Below are positions 34,167 to 43,977 of a stretch of DNA of 64,000 nt, piece by piece. The notes beneath the pieces were generated by a model. The model did no database searches. It was not told the origin of the DNA and saw only the letters and a list, made by a program, of their open reading frames with translations. Source of the stretch: Flavobacterium ajazii (lineage in GTDB: Bacteria; Bacteroidota; Bacteroidia; Flavobacteriales; Flavobacteriaceae); assembly GCF_010614725.1 (NCBI RefSeq), contig NZ_JAAEHL010000001.1, forward strand, positions 62,001-126,000, read 5' to 3'. Numbering within the stretch: the first letter of the stretch is position 1; every line of letters starts with the position of its first letter. The translations under genes and the position numbers were made by a program.

Positions 34167-36809
34167 ATGTCTGAAGGAGAAAAGTTAATTCCTATTAACA
34201 TCGAAGATGAAATGAAATCAGCTTACATCGATTATTCGATGTCAGTAATCGTATCGAGAGCACTTCCGGATGTTAGAGATGGCTTGAAACCAGTGCATCG
34301 AAGAGTTCTTTACGGAATGTATGATTTAGGTGTAACTTCAAGATCTGCCCACAAAAAGTCTGCGAGAATTGTGGGGGAAGTTCTTGGTAAGTATCACCCG
34401 CATGGAGATACTTCTGTTTATGACGCAATGGTACGTATGGCTCAGGAATGGAGTATGCGATATTTATTAGTTGATGGTCAGGGTAACTTTGGTTCTGTAG
34501 ATGGTGATAGTCCCGCGGCAATGCGTTATACTGAGGCCAGAATGAAAAAGATTTCAGAAGAAATTATGGCCGATATTGAAAAAGAGACAGTTGATTTTCA
34601 ACTAAACTTTGACGATACTATATATGAACCAAAAGTAATGCCCACAAGAGTTCCGACTTTATTGGTAAACGGAGCAACAGGTATTGCAGTTGGTATGGCA
34701 ACTAATATGCCGCCACACAATTTAACTGAAGTTATCAATGGTACTTTGGCGTATCTTGATAATAACGATATCGAAGTAGATGAGTTAATGACTCATATTA
34801 AAGCTCCTGATTTTCCAACAGGAGGTATAATATATGGATATGAAGGTGTTCGTGAAGCCTTTAAAACAGGTAGAGGACGTATCGTAATGCGTGCAAAAGT
34901 TGGTTTTGAAGAAGTTGACGGAAGAGAATGCATTATCGTTACTGAAATTCCATACCAGGTTAACAAAGCCGAAATGATTAAACGTACGGCTGATTTGGTT
35001 AACGAGAAAAAAATTGAAGGTATTGCCAATATCCGTGACGAATCGGATAGAAGCGGTATGCGTATCGTTTATATCTTAAAACGTGATGCTACTCCAAATG
35101 TAGTATTAAATACTTTATATAAATACACTCAGTTACAATCTTCTTTTAGTGTAAATAATATTGCATTGGTAAAAGGACGTCCTCAATTGTTGAATCTAAA
35201 AGATATGATTCACTACTTTATTGAGCACCGTCATGATGTAGTGGTAAGAAGAACGCAGTTTGAATTGCGTAAAGCAGAAGAAAGAGCTCATATTTTGGAA
35301 GGATTAATTATTGCTTCTGATAATATCGATGAAGTAATCGCGTTAATTAGAGGTTCTAAAAATACTGATGAGGCAAGAGAAAAATTAATCGAAAGATTTA
35401 AATTGTCTGATATTCAGGCTCGTGCTATTGTTGAGATGCGTTTGCGTCAATTGACAGGTCTGGAGCAGGATAAGTTAAGAGCTGAGTTTGAAGAATTAAT
35501 GAAGTTGATTGAGCATTTGAAAGCTTTATTAGCCGATATTAATTTAAGAATTGATTTGATTAAAGAAGAGCTATCGGAAATTCGTGATAAATACGGAGAT
35601 GACCGTCGCTCACAAATTGAGTATTCTGGAGGTGATGTAAGTATCGAAGACTTAATTGCTGACGAAAATGTAGTTATTACCATTTCCCATGCAGGTTACA
35701 TCAAACGTACAAACTTGACGGAATATAAGACTCAAAATAGAGGAGGAGTTGGACAAAAAAGTGCAGGAACAAGAGACCAGGATTTTCTGGAGCATATGTT
35801 TGTTGCAACCAACCACCAATACATGATGTTCTTTACGCAGAAAGGAAAATGTTTCTGGATGCGTGTTTATGAAATTCCGGAAGGAAGCAAAACAGCAAAA
35901 GGTAGAGCAATTCAGAACCTGGTGAATATTGAGAGCGATGATAAAGTAAAAGCTTTCATTTGTACACAAGATTTAAAAGACAAAGATTATATTAATACGC
36001 ATAACCTTGTAATGGTAACGAAACAAGGTCAGGTGAAGAAAACTTCTTTAGAGAAATATTCTAAACCACGTGTAAATGGTGTTGCGGCTATCACAATTAA
36101 AGAAGGTGATGAGCTAATGGGAGCTCAGTTAACAAATGGAGAAAGTCAAATTATCTTGGCCGTTAAATCTGGTAAATTGGTTCGTTTTGAAGAAACTAAA
36201 ACACGTCCGATGGGAAGAACTGCTTCTGGGGTTCGTGGAATTACCTTAAAAGATGAGACCGATGAAGTGATTGGAATGGTGACGGTTGATAAAAATGATA
36301 TTGCTGAATCTCAAATTTTAGTTGTTACTGAAAATGGATATGGAAAACGTACTAAATTAGTTGACGATGACGGAGAAGATGTGTACAGAATAACAAACCG
36401 TGGAGGTAAAGGTGTTAAAACTCTTAATATTACTGAGAAAACAGGAAAATTAATCTCAATAAATGCTGTTACAGATTCTGATGACTTAATGATTATCAAT
36501 AAATCAGGATTAACAATTAGAATGGCTATTGAGGATTTACGTGTTATGGGACGTGCAACTCAGGGAGTAAGATTGATTAACTTAAAAGGAAAAGATTCTA
36601 TCGCTGCTGTAACAACTGTAATGAAAGACGACGCTGAAGAAGTTGTTGTTGATGAAGACGGAAATGTTGTTGAATCTGCAATCGAAAGAGTTAAACCAGA
36701 TATGGAAGTTCTTGAAGATGATGGGTCAGCAGAAGATGATGAAGATGATGATACGGATGCAGAACCGGAAGACGAAGATGATTCAGATGAAGATGAATCT
36801 GAAGAGTAA
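34167..36809 (+). CDS. gyrA: DNA gyrase subunit A
   Basis: The DNA-cleaving subunit of gyrase (880 aa). The catalytic tyrosine is in [10 protein letters not shown] (near residue 119), the quinolone-determining region reads [17 protein letters not shown] (about 75-91), with Thr and Asp at the two main resistance positions. The C-terminal beta-pinwheel follows, with a GyrA box [12 protein letters not shown] (near 525). The protein ends in an extreme acidic tail: 23 of the last 31 residues are Asp or Glu. The N-terminal [29 protein letters not shown] is standard. It is followed by a TPR gene on the same strand after 44 bases. Confidence 0.97.
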   Translation: MSEGEKLIPINIEDEMKSAYIDYSMSVIVSRALPDVRDGLKPVHRRVLYGMYDLGVTSRSAHKKSARIVGEVLGKYHPHGDTSVYDAMVRMAQEWSMRYLLVDGQGNFGSVDGDSPAAMRYTEARMKKISEEIMADIEKETVDFQLNFDDTIYEPKVMPTRVPTLLVNGATGIAVGMATNMPPHNLTEVINGTLAYLDNNDIEVDELMTHIKAPDFPTGGIIYGYEGVREAFKTGRGRIVMRAKVGFEEVDGRECIIVTEIPYQVNKAEMIKRTADLVNEKKIEGIANIRDESDRSGMRIVYILKRDATPNVVLNTLYKYTQLQSSFSVNNIALVKGRPQLLNLKDMIHYFIEHRHDVVVRRTQFELRKAEERAHILEGLIIASDNIDEVIALIRGSKNTDEAREKLIERFKLSDIQARAIVEMRLRQLTGLEQDKLRAEFEELMKLIEHLKALLADINLRIDLIKEELSEIRDKYGDDRRSQIEYSGGDVSIEDLIADENVVITISHAGYIKRTNLTEYKTQNRGGVGQKSAGTRDQDFLEHMFVATNHQYMMFFTQKGKCFWMRVYEIPEGSKTAKGRAIQNLVNIESDDKVKAFICTQDLKDKDYINTHNLVMVTKQGQVKKTSLEKYSKPRVNGVAAITIKEGDELMGAQLTNGESQIILAVKSGKLVRFEETKTRPMGRTASGVRGITLKDETDEVIGMVTVDKNDIAESQILVVTENGYGKRTKLVDDDGEDVYRITNRGGKGVKTLNITEKTGKLISINAVTDSDDLMIINKSGLTIRMAIEDLRVMGRATQGVRLINLKGKDSIAAVTTVMKDDAEEVVVDEDGNVVESAIERVKPDMEVLEDDGSAEDDEDDDTDAEPEDEDDSDEDESEE

Positions 36810-36853
36810 ATATTAAATCACAAAATTTAAATTAAATATACAAATTGAATATT

Positions 36854-38122
36854 ATGAAAAGTAAATATGTAATACTTGCATCAGCATTGTTGATTTCGGT
36901 AGCTACTTTTGCTCAGAAAGATCAGATAAAAAATGCTGAGAAGGCTTTAAAAGGTGGAGATGCTCAAGGAGCACTCGCACAATTAAAGGATGCTGAAAAT
37001 CTTATTGTAAACGCAAAAGATACAGAGCAGGCTCAATATTATTTTATCCAGGGAAATGCTTATTTGGATCTTGCAAATAAAAAAGTTGAAGAAGGTAAAA
37101 ATCTTTCTTTAGCAGCAGAGAGTTATAAAAAACTTATTGATATTGAAAAGGCTTCGGGAAAACAAAAATTCTCAACTCAGGCTGCAACATCAATTACAAA
37201 TATTAAAGGTCAATTGATTAATTCTGCTATTGCAGATACTCAGACAAACAAATCAGCATCAGGAGCTAAAAAATTATATGATGCTTATTTATTAGATAAA
37301 AAAGACACCATCAATTTGTATTATGCTGCTTCTACATACGTTAATGCGCAGGATTATGATGCTGCTTTGCCAATGTATGAAGAATTGAAAAACATCAACT
37401 ATTCTGGAAAAGGAACAAGTTACACTGCTGTAAATAAAATTTCTGGAAATGAGGATGGTTTTGCTAATGCAAAAGACAGGGATTTGGCTGTAAAATTAGG
37501 AACGCATGAAAAACCTAAAACAGAAACTATTCCTTCTAAAAGAGGTGAAATCTATAAAAATTATGCTCTTATTTTGCTTCAAAAAGGACGTAAAGAAGAT
37601 GCAAAAAAAGCAATTGCTGATGCAAGAAAAACAAATCCGGATGACAGCTCTCTAATTATTTCTGAAGCTAATTTGTACTTAGAAACTAAAGATTATGAAA
37701 CTTATAAAAAATTAGTTGGAGAAGCTTTACAAAAAGATCCAAATAATACAGAATTGCTTTTTAACCTTGGAGTACTTAGTGCAAATGCTAAAAATGAAGC
37801 CGATGCTGAAAAATATTATTTAAAAGTTATTGAAATTGATCCTAAGTATGCAAATGCTTACCTTAACCTGGCAGCGTTAAAATTAGAAGCAGAAAAGCCA
37901 ATTATCGATGAAATGAATAAATTGGGTACTTCTGCAAAAGATATGAAACGTTATGATGTGCTTAAAGCTCAAAGAGAAAGTGTATTTAAAAGCGTAATTC
38001 CTTATCTTAAAAAAGCAAATGAATTAGATCCTAAAAATCAGGATGTTGCTAAAACATTATTAGGGGTGTATAAAGCGCTTGAAATGACTGCTGAAGCAAA
38101 AGCTTTAAAAGCTACAATGTAA
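36854..38122 (+). CDS. Exported TPR-repeat protein
   Basis: A 422-aa protein with a signal peptide (MKSKYVILASALLISVATFAQ), so periplasmic or outer-membrane associated. Degenerate tetratricopeptide repeats run through it; the clearest are NTELLFNLGVLSANAKNEAD and KYANAYLNLAALKLEAEKP (about residues 295-355). Such proteins usually serve as protein-binding scaffolds. I chose the ATG at 36854 rather than the in-frame TTG 9 bases earlier. It is 44 bases downstream of gyrA without a terminator between, so it may be read from the gyrA promoter. Confidence 0.85.
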   Translation: MKSKYVILASALLISVATFAQKDQIKNAEKALKGGDAQGALAQLKDAENLIVNAKDTEQAQYYFIQGNAYLDLANKKVEEGKNLSLAAESYKKLIDIEKASGKQKFSTQAATSITNIKGQLINSAIADTQTNKSASGAKKLYDAYLLDKKDTINLYYAASTYVNAQDYDAALPMYEELKNINYSGKGTSYTAVNKISGNEDGFANAKDRDLAVKLGTHEKPKTETIPSKRGEIYKNYALILLQKGRKEDAKKAIADARKTNPDDSSLIISEANLYLETKDYETYKKLVGEALQKDPNNTELLFNLGVLSANAKNEADAEKYYLKVIEIDPKYANAYLNLAALKLEAEKPIIDEMNKLGTSAKDMKRYDVLKAQRESVFKSVIPYLKKANELDPKNQDVAKTLLGVYKALEMTAEAKALKATM

Positions 38123-38146
38123 GCTTAAAAAAATAAATGTAAAATT

Positions 38147-38174
38147 AAACCGTCTAAATTTAGACGGTTTTTTT
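38147..38174 (+). terminator. Terminator after the TPR gene
   Basis: Perfect 10-bp stem AAACCGTCTA (38147-38156) with TAGACGGTTT (38161-38170), 4-base loop, T-run to 38174. Confidence 0.85.
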
Positions 38175-38299
38175 GTTTGCAGAAGTTTGATTTAGTTTAA
38201 ATTGAGTTCTGTTGCATTATAGTTAATTGGTATAAAATATAGTTTTGTTTTCCATTGTTAAATCTTAATTTGTGATAAATAAAATAATTGACTTTTATA

Positions 38300-38329
38300 T
38301 AAAAAAAGACCATTATGGGATGATGGTCT
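38300..38329 (-). terminator. Terminator after the propeller lipoprotein gene
   Basis: Stem AGACCAT (38307-38313) with ATGGTCT (38323-38329); on the minus strand it runs into seven T immediately after the stop codon. Confidence 0.75.
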
Positions 38330-38330
38330 C

Positions 38331-39986
38331 TTATGATATTTTCTCTTTTAGAGGAAAATTTAAATATAATTTATTTTCAGTGTCAGTATAATTTCCGGTA
38401 ATGGTTACATTGCTGTTTTTGATTACTTTACCATAAATGGTAATTGAAGAATTGTTTCCAATAAAATTAATTTTCGCATCACTATTAAGTCTCAAATCTC
38501 CCCAAATTACAACTGATCCTTCAATTTGTAATAAAGCATTGTTATTAATAATAAGTTCTGTTGGATTTGACAGCTGGTATTTACCCTGAGCTAAACTTCC
38601 CGTCATGTTAAAAGTACTGCCGCTGTTAAGGGTTAAACCATTTTGAATGGATATTGACCCACAATGTGTTAAAACAGCTCCAGAATTTACTATTGTAGAA
38701 TTAATAGCAGTAGATCCGGCATATGATTTAATCTCGTTTGAATTCAAAATCAAATCTTTGCCTTGGTTATAGATTCCGTATTGAGAGCAATTTGCAAACG
38801 TAGTATTTGGTTTTTCCATCTTAATGATTTTTAAACCGCCTTTTCCACTGGCTACATAAATATAATTCCCACTGGATTTTACATAGTTTGAAGATCCTGA
38901 AATTCCCAAGGTGCCTAATAAACTTAGCTGGTTTCCACTTTGATAAACATTAAGTCCTGCAGCACCATTTGCAACAAAAGCATACCCTTCATTTATAGAA
39001 ACTGCATTAGTAACATTATCTTCTCCCGCTATAGCTATGTTTATAGTTTGTAATTTTGAACCGGTATTAATATCATAAACACCTAAGCCATTATATCCTT
39101 CAGAAACTAAAAGTTTTGTTCCGTCAATTTCCATTGTTCTTTTGGCTCCGCTTACATCTGTAGAGGTGCTAAAGTTCTTTTGCAAAGCCAGTGTTGATTG
39201 ATTGTAAACATTTACTCCTTTTGTTCCACTTAACGTTATAACTTTGTCGCTACTTAATGCTACAGAGCGTAAATCTTCCTCAGCCACTTTTCCAGTTATT
39301 GCTTTAGTCGAAGTATTTAATTTGAATAAACTTCCATTGTCACCTGTCACGGCAAAATATGAAGAAGCATTTGCTGCAACATCCGTTGTTACCCTGCTTT
39401 CTAAATAGTTAATTTTATATTTATCTGTAAGTAAACCAGAATTCAGTTCCATGTTGATTACTATTGCAGGATTTACAAGCAATGGATCTGTATCTACATC
39501 TTTTGCAGCTCCAATAATTAGACTTCCATTAGAATAAGTAAGAGACGTAATATCAGTATCAGCAATTAAAGCCGAAGTAACTAATTTTGGTTTGTAAGGG
39601 TCTGAAACATCAATAACATCAATTGCACCTGAATAAATATCTCCTCTCATAATGTAAGATACATAAGCGTAATTTCCATTTACTGTAATATGACTTGCCT
39701 GTAAGGTTCTTCCATTTTTATCAACGGGCGGATTTATTTCTGCAATCTGTACCAAAGGAAGAGTTGTAGTAGCACTAGTGTTTGCTAGTTTTCCTGTAGG
39801 ATTATTATTTTCTATAGAAATTACTCCAGAATTGGTATAATCAAGTCTTTGGTTCAAAGAATTTTGATCTGTAGTAATTGTAATGTTATTTATTGACTGA
39901 TTATTATTTGTGGTTTCATCATTATTGTCACATCCTATTAAAAGGGATATAGCTAAAAATGAAAATAAATAAACACTCTTTTTCAT
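38331..39986 (-). CDS. LVIVD-repeat beta-propeller lipoprotein
   Basis: A 551-aa predicted lipoprotein: signal MKKSVYLFSFLAISLLIGC with Cys 19 as lipid site, then a Asn/Asp/Thr-rich linker. Residues about 75-405 contain repeated blades such as GAIDVIDVSDPYKPKLVTSAL, GLGVYDINTGSKLQTINIA, GLNVYQSGNQLSLLGTLGI and GGLKIIKME, the LVIVD pattern of surface beta-propellers. The last 140 residues are different: short strands rich in Asn, Ser and Gly (LILNSNEIKSYAG, LTLNSGSTFNMTGSL, LRLNSDAKINFIGN) suggesting a beta-helix. No sorting domain is present. Likely a surface-exposed protein of unknown ligand. Confidence 0.82.
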   Translation of the reverse strand: MKKSVYLFSFLAISLLIGCDNNDETTNNNQSINNITITTDQNSLNQRLDYTNSGVISIENNNPTGKLANTSATTTLPLVQIAEINPPVDKNGRTLQASHITVNGNYAYVSYIMRGDIYSGAIDVIDVSDPYKPKLVTSALIADTDITSLTYSNGSLIIGAAKDVDTDPLLVNPAIVINMELNSGLLTDKYKINYLESRVTTDVAANASSYFAVTGDNGSLFKLNTSTKAITGKVAEEDLRSVALSSDKVITLSGTKGVNVYNQSTLALQKNFSTSTDVSGAKRTMEIDGTKLLVSEGYNGLGVYDINTGSKLQTINIAIAGEDNVTNAVSINEGYAFVANGAAGLNVYQSGNQLSLLGTLGISGSSNYVKSSGNYIYVASGKGGLKIIKMEKPNTTFANCSQYGIYNQGKDLILNSNEIKSYAGSTAINSTIVNSGAVLTHCGSISIQNGLTLNSGSTFNMTGSLAQGKYQLSNPTELIINNNALLQIEGSVVIWGDLRLNSDAKINFIGNNSSITIYGKVIKNSNVTITGNYTDTENKLYLNFPLKEKIS

Positions 39987-40132
39987 AAAGTTTATTATTT
40001 AGTTTTAAAATTTGGTGCAAAAGTAAATTATTTCTGTAACATCATATGGGTAGTTTTGTTAAATTTTTTTAATAAAACTTACTGTTGTACAGTAATTTAG
40101 CTTTAATTGTATTTGGACGGATTTTTTCAACA

Positions 40133-40186
40133 TTTTACCGAAAAATAAAAGAGAGTAACAAACTTTGATACTCTCTTTTGGTAAAA
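40133..40186 (-). terminator. Two-part hairpin terminator
   Basis: Inner stem AAAAGAGAGTA (40147-40157) with TACTCTCTTTT (40169-40179) inside an outer pair TTTTACC (40133-40139) and GGTAAAA (40180-40186), just after the stop of the following minus-strand gene. Confidence 0.75.
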
Positions 40187-40198
40187 TTTAATAACGTT

Positions 40199-40696
40199 TT
40201 ATCTTCTTCCATGGCCATGATCATGATCATCATGTCTGTCATGTCTGTCATGTTTATCGTAGTGTTTATGATTTTTATGATTATCATGTCTGCGATCATT
40301 ATAACCATAAACAGGTCTCGCTTTGTAAGGTCTTTGAGGCGCACCATGATATCCTTTGTAATATTTTGTTTTATGTCTGTCAAAATACACATATGGAGTT
40401 CTTCCGTGATAATCATTTAATACTACTTTATAACCTCCATACAAATCATAGTTTCTGTATTGTCTAGGTAAATGTCTTGATCTGACCCAGGTACTGCCTC
40501 CAAAATAGATAAATTGTGAAGCTCTTACATCATAATAACATTGAATGTCGGGTAAATAATAGTATTCCATTTCAGTGTATCCTACAGGTCCCCATACTGG
40601 TGGAGTTCCTATATTTACGTTAATAGATACTTGTGACTGAGCTGTATTTGCAATGATTAAAAATAATCCAACGATTGCGATTTTTATAGTTTTCAT
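40199..40696 (-). CDS. Exported protein with His/Asp-rich C-terminal tail
   Basis: A 165-aa protein with a signal peptide (MKTIKIAIVGLFLIIANTAQSQ). The mature part is rich in Tyr and Gly/Pro (PPVWGPVGY, EYYYLPDIQCYYDV, PRQYRNYDLYGGY), a pattern seen in small envelope proteins of Bacteroidetes. The last 32 residues hold 10 His and 8 Asp in a nearly periodic H-D-R/H-D-K arrangement, which suggests binding of divalent metal such as zinc, nickel or copper; that is an inference. The DNA for the tail contains short direct repeats (CATGTCTGT). An alternative frame over this stretch also stays open but lacks any protein-like features. Confidence 0.78.
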   Translation of the reverse strand: MKTIKIAIVGLFLIIANTAQSQVSINVNIGTPPVWGPVGYTEMEYYYLPDIQCYYDVRASQFIYFGGSTWVRSRHLPRQYRNYDLYGGYKVVLNDYHGRTPYVYFDRHKTKYYKGYHGAPQRPYKARPVYGYNDRRHDNHKNHKHYDKHDRHDRHDDHDHGHGRR

Positions 40697-40877
40697 CTTT
40701 TAAAAAAATTTAATGTTAATCTTGTTTAGGAATATCCATATACTGTGCCAAAATAATATACCAAAACGATTTTCCTTCTAAAAAAGTACATTTTGAAAGT
40801 ATAAAAATAGCTGTCATAGCCTAAATTTGTTGATAGTGAGAATGTTATTGTATTTTTTTTTAGTTTAAAAAAAAGAG

Positions 40878-42707
40878 CTATTTATATTCAACAATTCTCG
40901 GTTTTCCTAATTCAAACGACTGAAGGCCGATATCTGAAGTTTCCAGAGTATTTGTTTTAAAAATACTATCGCCCTGAAACGGAATAGTTGGATAATATGA
41001 AATGGAAAGTTGAAAAGCACTAAAAACAAGATAGTCATTGCTTATCAGTAAACCCAGGCTGAATTTTGAATAATATTTATTTTGAAGTAAACCAGAAGTA
41101 CTGCTTCCTAACACAGCTATGGAGTAATTAAAATAAGGATTTAACCTAAAACCCAAAACTTCTTCAGGCGCATAAGTCTGGGTTTGCAGTGTTAGGACCA
41201 TTTTGCTCTTTCCATAATGGGCGGCATTAAATCCCTGAAGTCCGTAATTTTCGTTTATTGTAAGCTGATCTCCTATTGAGTATTCTCTGTTTATTCCTAT
41301 AACTATTTCGGGTTTGATGAATTGCCGCAATTTCCAGTCTCCAATTGTCAATAAACTGGTAAAATAATTAGCTTTGGCCGAAATAGAAGTTTGGTAAGTT
41401 TTACCCTGATGGAAAAAAGTACCAATTTCAAAGTTCGTACTCAGAAAGCCCCATTTATAATAATCTCCAAATGAAGCCTGAGCCCCAATATACGGCCTCC
41501 ATATTTTATTTTTATACTGATATCCGGCTGTAATTCCGTAGATTCTTCCAATCGGTACGTCTTCGGTATATCCGTTTCTAAAAATATAATTATCTTTTAC
41601 GAATTCCCTGGTATTTAATCCAAATCCCATTAATATTAGCTTTTCATCTGAAAAAAAGTTAATGGTATCAAATGCAATGCTTGGTTTTTCAGTATAATCC
41701 ACATTTAAAAAGCGACCTGTCACAACAAAATTAGTTGTTCTTTCATTTTTGGGATTTTCACCACTAACATTAAAAGCTTTGCCCGCCCAAAAATCATGAG
41801 AATTGTATTTAAAAGGCTGGAATTCATATTTTAGAGTAGCATCTTGTAAAGTATCTCGTCTAAATTGCTGTCCTAAAAGAATTCCGCCTGCCCATTTTGC
41901 TAAAGGAGAATAAAAAGGGCGTTCTATGGAAATACTTTTGTTGTAATTATCATCTAGATCTCTGTAATATCTGAACTTTGTAGTGATAAAGGTATTTTTG
42001 ATATTAGGAATCGTATATAAAGCGTCATGACCATTATGTCCGTCATCAAACCTATTGGTAAACTTGTATTCAAATTGCTGGCCTGTTCCTACAATATTAC
42101 GGTCATTAAATCCAATGCCAACTCTTGAGCTTGATATTGAAAATTTCGGAATTAAACTCCAGGCATCCAAAACCCGAATCGTAACATCAACAGAATCATT
42201 ACTGGCAGGAACCAATTCTTCGGTTATACTAACTTTATTTACAAATTTTTGCGACCTGATAATACGCTCGGTTTCTTTTATTTTATAACTGTCGTAAACT
42301 GAATTTTTTCTAAAAAGCAATAAATTCTGTATGGCAAATCTTTTAGTTTTAAGGTGTAGTTTGTTTCCTGTTCTTTCTCCCCAGTTTTTTGGAACCATTG
42401 TCGAATCAGTATCAGAGCGCCCGAAAGGATCTAAAGTTATAATTTTGATATTACGAATAATTTTACCGTCAACATCAGGAAGATGTTCTTTTTCGACTAA
42501 AGTTTCGTTTTTCTTTTTAATTTTAGAGGGCTTAAAAATTAGCTTATTTAGAAAAGTTGTGAATTTACTTTTTTCTGAAAGCTTCTTAATTTTCTGATAT
42601 TTCTCTATACTATCTTTTTTAGTCTGTTTTTCTTGTGAAAATGCGCTTTGGGAAAAATTCCCAAGAAGGATAAAAAAGAAAACTATTTTGAGAAAGTTTC
42701 TATACAT
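40878..42707 (-). CDS. POTRA and beta-barrel outer-membrane protein, Omp85-like
   Basis: A 609-aa outer-membrane protein with signal peptide (ending QSAFSQ). After a basic linker, residues about 80-190 resemble POTRA domains (GKIIRNIKIITLDPFG, then NSVYDSYKIKETERIIRSQKFVNKVSI and SVDVTIRVLDAWSLIP). The remaining 410 residues have the alternating pattern of a transmembrane barrel (GFNDRNIVGTGQQFEYKFTNRF, ERPFYSPLAKWAGGI, and so on). It is too short and lacks motifs to be BamA; it could be a two-partner or lipid-handling member of the Omp85 superfamily. It is on the same strand as the AI-2E gene, 70 bases after it. Confidence 0.6.
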   Translation of the reverse strand: MYRNFLKIVFFFILLGNFSQSAFSQEKQTKKDSIEKYQKIKKLSEKSKFTTFLNKLIFKPSKIKKKNETLVEKEHLPDVDGKIIRNIKIITLDPFGRSDTDSTMVPKNWGERTGNKLHLKTKRFAIQNLLLFRKNSVYDSYKIKETERIIRSQKFVNKVSITEELVPASNDSVDVTIRVLDAWSLIPKFSISSSRVGIGFNDRNIVGTGQQFEYKFTNRFDDGHNGHDALYTIPNIKNTFITTKFRYYRDLDDNYNKSISIERPFYSPLAKWAGGILLGQQFRRDTLQDATLKYEFQPFKYNSHDFWAGKAFNVSGENPKNERTTNFVVTGRFLNVDYTEKPSIAFDTINFFSDEKLILMGFGLNTREFVKDNYIFRNGYTEDVPIGRIYGITAGYQYKNKIWRPYIGAQASFGDYYKWGFLSTNFEIGTFFHQGKTYQTSISAKANYFTSLLTIGDWKLRQFIKPEIVIGINREYSIGDQLTINENYGLQGFNAAHYGKSKMVLTLQTQTYAPEEVLGFRLNPYFNYSIAVLGSSTSGLLQNKYYSKFSLGLLISNDYLVFSAFQLSISYYPTIPFQGDSIFKTNTLETSDIGLQSFELGKPRIVEYK

Positions 42708-42777
42708 GCTAATAAAGTTAGCGTAAATTATTGGTGATTTTATAATTTAATAATATACTTAAGATTAAAAAACAATT

Positions 42778-43878
42778 TTAATTTTCAGTTTTTAATTTTC
42801 TAATACGCCATGAAAATTTTTTTGGCATGTGATTTCCCATTAGATAACCCCAAGGCTCTAATGGTTCAATTCTGTCAAAAATAATTTTTAAAATAGCTAA
42901 AAGCGGAATGGCCAGAAACATTCCGGCAATACCAGCCACTGAGCCTCCAAGAATTATACCTATTATTGAAACGAAAGCATTAATTTCTACATTTGAATTA
43001 ATGATTAGAGGAACAAGAATATTGTTATCGATAAGCTGCACAATTATATTAACGATTAGAATGCTTAAGAAAATAGAAATTTCCGGTGTTGCCGTAAGTG
43101 AAGACAGAACAGTTAAAATACCTGCAATCATAATTCCGATATAAGGAATTAGATTTAAAATTCCGGTAATAAGTCCCAACAAAATAAAATACTTCACGCC
43201 TATAATCCATAGACCTAAGCCTGTCAGGATAGAAACAACAAACATTTCAAAAATTAATCCCAAGATATAATTGTTTATAGAAATTTTTACCTGTGTTATG
43301 ATTTCTTTTAATTTAGCATGATTTTCATGACGAAACAATTTTGCAAGGAAAAGTATAAAGTGGGTTTTGTATAAAAGAAATAAAAAAGTAAAAACAACCA
43401 CGAGCATACTATCAAATAAGACATCACTTAATGAACCAATTGCAGCTCCAATTGTTCCGGTACCATTTTGTACAGAATCATGGGTCACTTTTTCAATATA
43501 TTTTTTTTGTTCCCAAATGCTGATTTGAAATTTTTCATTAATATAAGACTGAGCATTATTGAAAAAAGAAACTGCATTTTTTTTAATAATATCAAAGTCA
43601 TCCGCAATATCATTTATCTGATAAGAAATGAATGTTAAAATTGTAGCAATACTTAATACAAAAATAACTACAGTTACAAATGAGGCGAGGTAGGTGGGAA
43701 AACGTAATTTTGTATACAAAAAAGTGTGTATTGGCAATAGTAAAACTGTAAATAAAAATGCCAGCATTACAGGTGTAATGATATTACTTCCAATATATAT
43801 AATTACACTAATACAAATTAGAATTAATAAAATACAAGTTAACTTTGCATAGAAAGGTAATTTTATTGATTCATTCAT
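42778..43878 (-). CDS. AI-2E family (PerM/YdiK-type) membrane transporter
   Basis: An inner-membrane protein of 366 aa with about eight transmembrane helices: two pairs at the N-terminus, a soluble stretch (about 85-145), then the conserved C-terminal helices. GLITGILNLIPYIGIMIAG (about 235-253) and VEINAFVSIIGIILGGSVAGIAGMFLAIPLLAILKI (in part, about 295-330) are family hallmarks. Members include the AI-2 exporter TqsA and Na+/H+ antiporters; the actual substrate here is unknown. It ends the minus-strand run that begins with the DUF2520 gene, 99 bases after the MscS-like gene. Confidence 0.9.
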   Translation of the reverse strand: MNESIKLPFYAKLTCILLILICISVIIYIGSNIITPVMLAFLFTVLLLPIHTFLYTKLRFPTYLASFVTVVIFVLSIATILTFISYQINDIADDFDIIKKNAVSFFNNAQSYINEKFQISIWEQKKYIEKVTHDSVQNGTGTIGAAIGSLSDVLFDSMLVVVFTFLFLLYKTHFILFLAKLFRHENHAKLKEIITQVKISINNYILGLIFEMFVVSILTGLGLWIIGVKYFILLGLITGILNLIPYIGIMIAGILTVLSSLTATPEISIFLSILIVNIIVQLIDNNILVPLIINSNVEINAFVSIIGIILGGSVAGIAGMFLAIPLLAILKIIFDRIEPLEPWGYLMGNHMPKKFSWRIRKLKTEN

Positions 43879-43977
43879 TTCTTTTGAATTTTGATAACTA
43901 AGATTTGTTATACAAAATTGCTGTATAAATCAAATTATTTCGTTCTAATTTATTTTTATTAGTTTATAAAATTCCCA

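Noticed and set aside
34167..36809. Quinolone-resistance reading of the GyrA 83/87 positions (Thr and Asp)
   Set aside because: Thr at the first position is likely the wild-type residue in this group; no claim of resistance can be made without a reference.
40135..40416. Overlapping frame of 93 codons rich in Met and Ile opposite the His-rich tail
   Set aside because: It is a frame-shifted reading of short direct repeats; the other frame has a signal peptide and a coherent protein.
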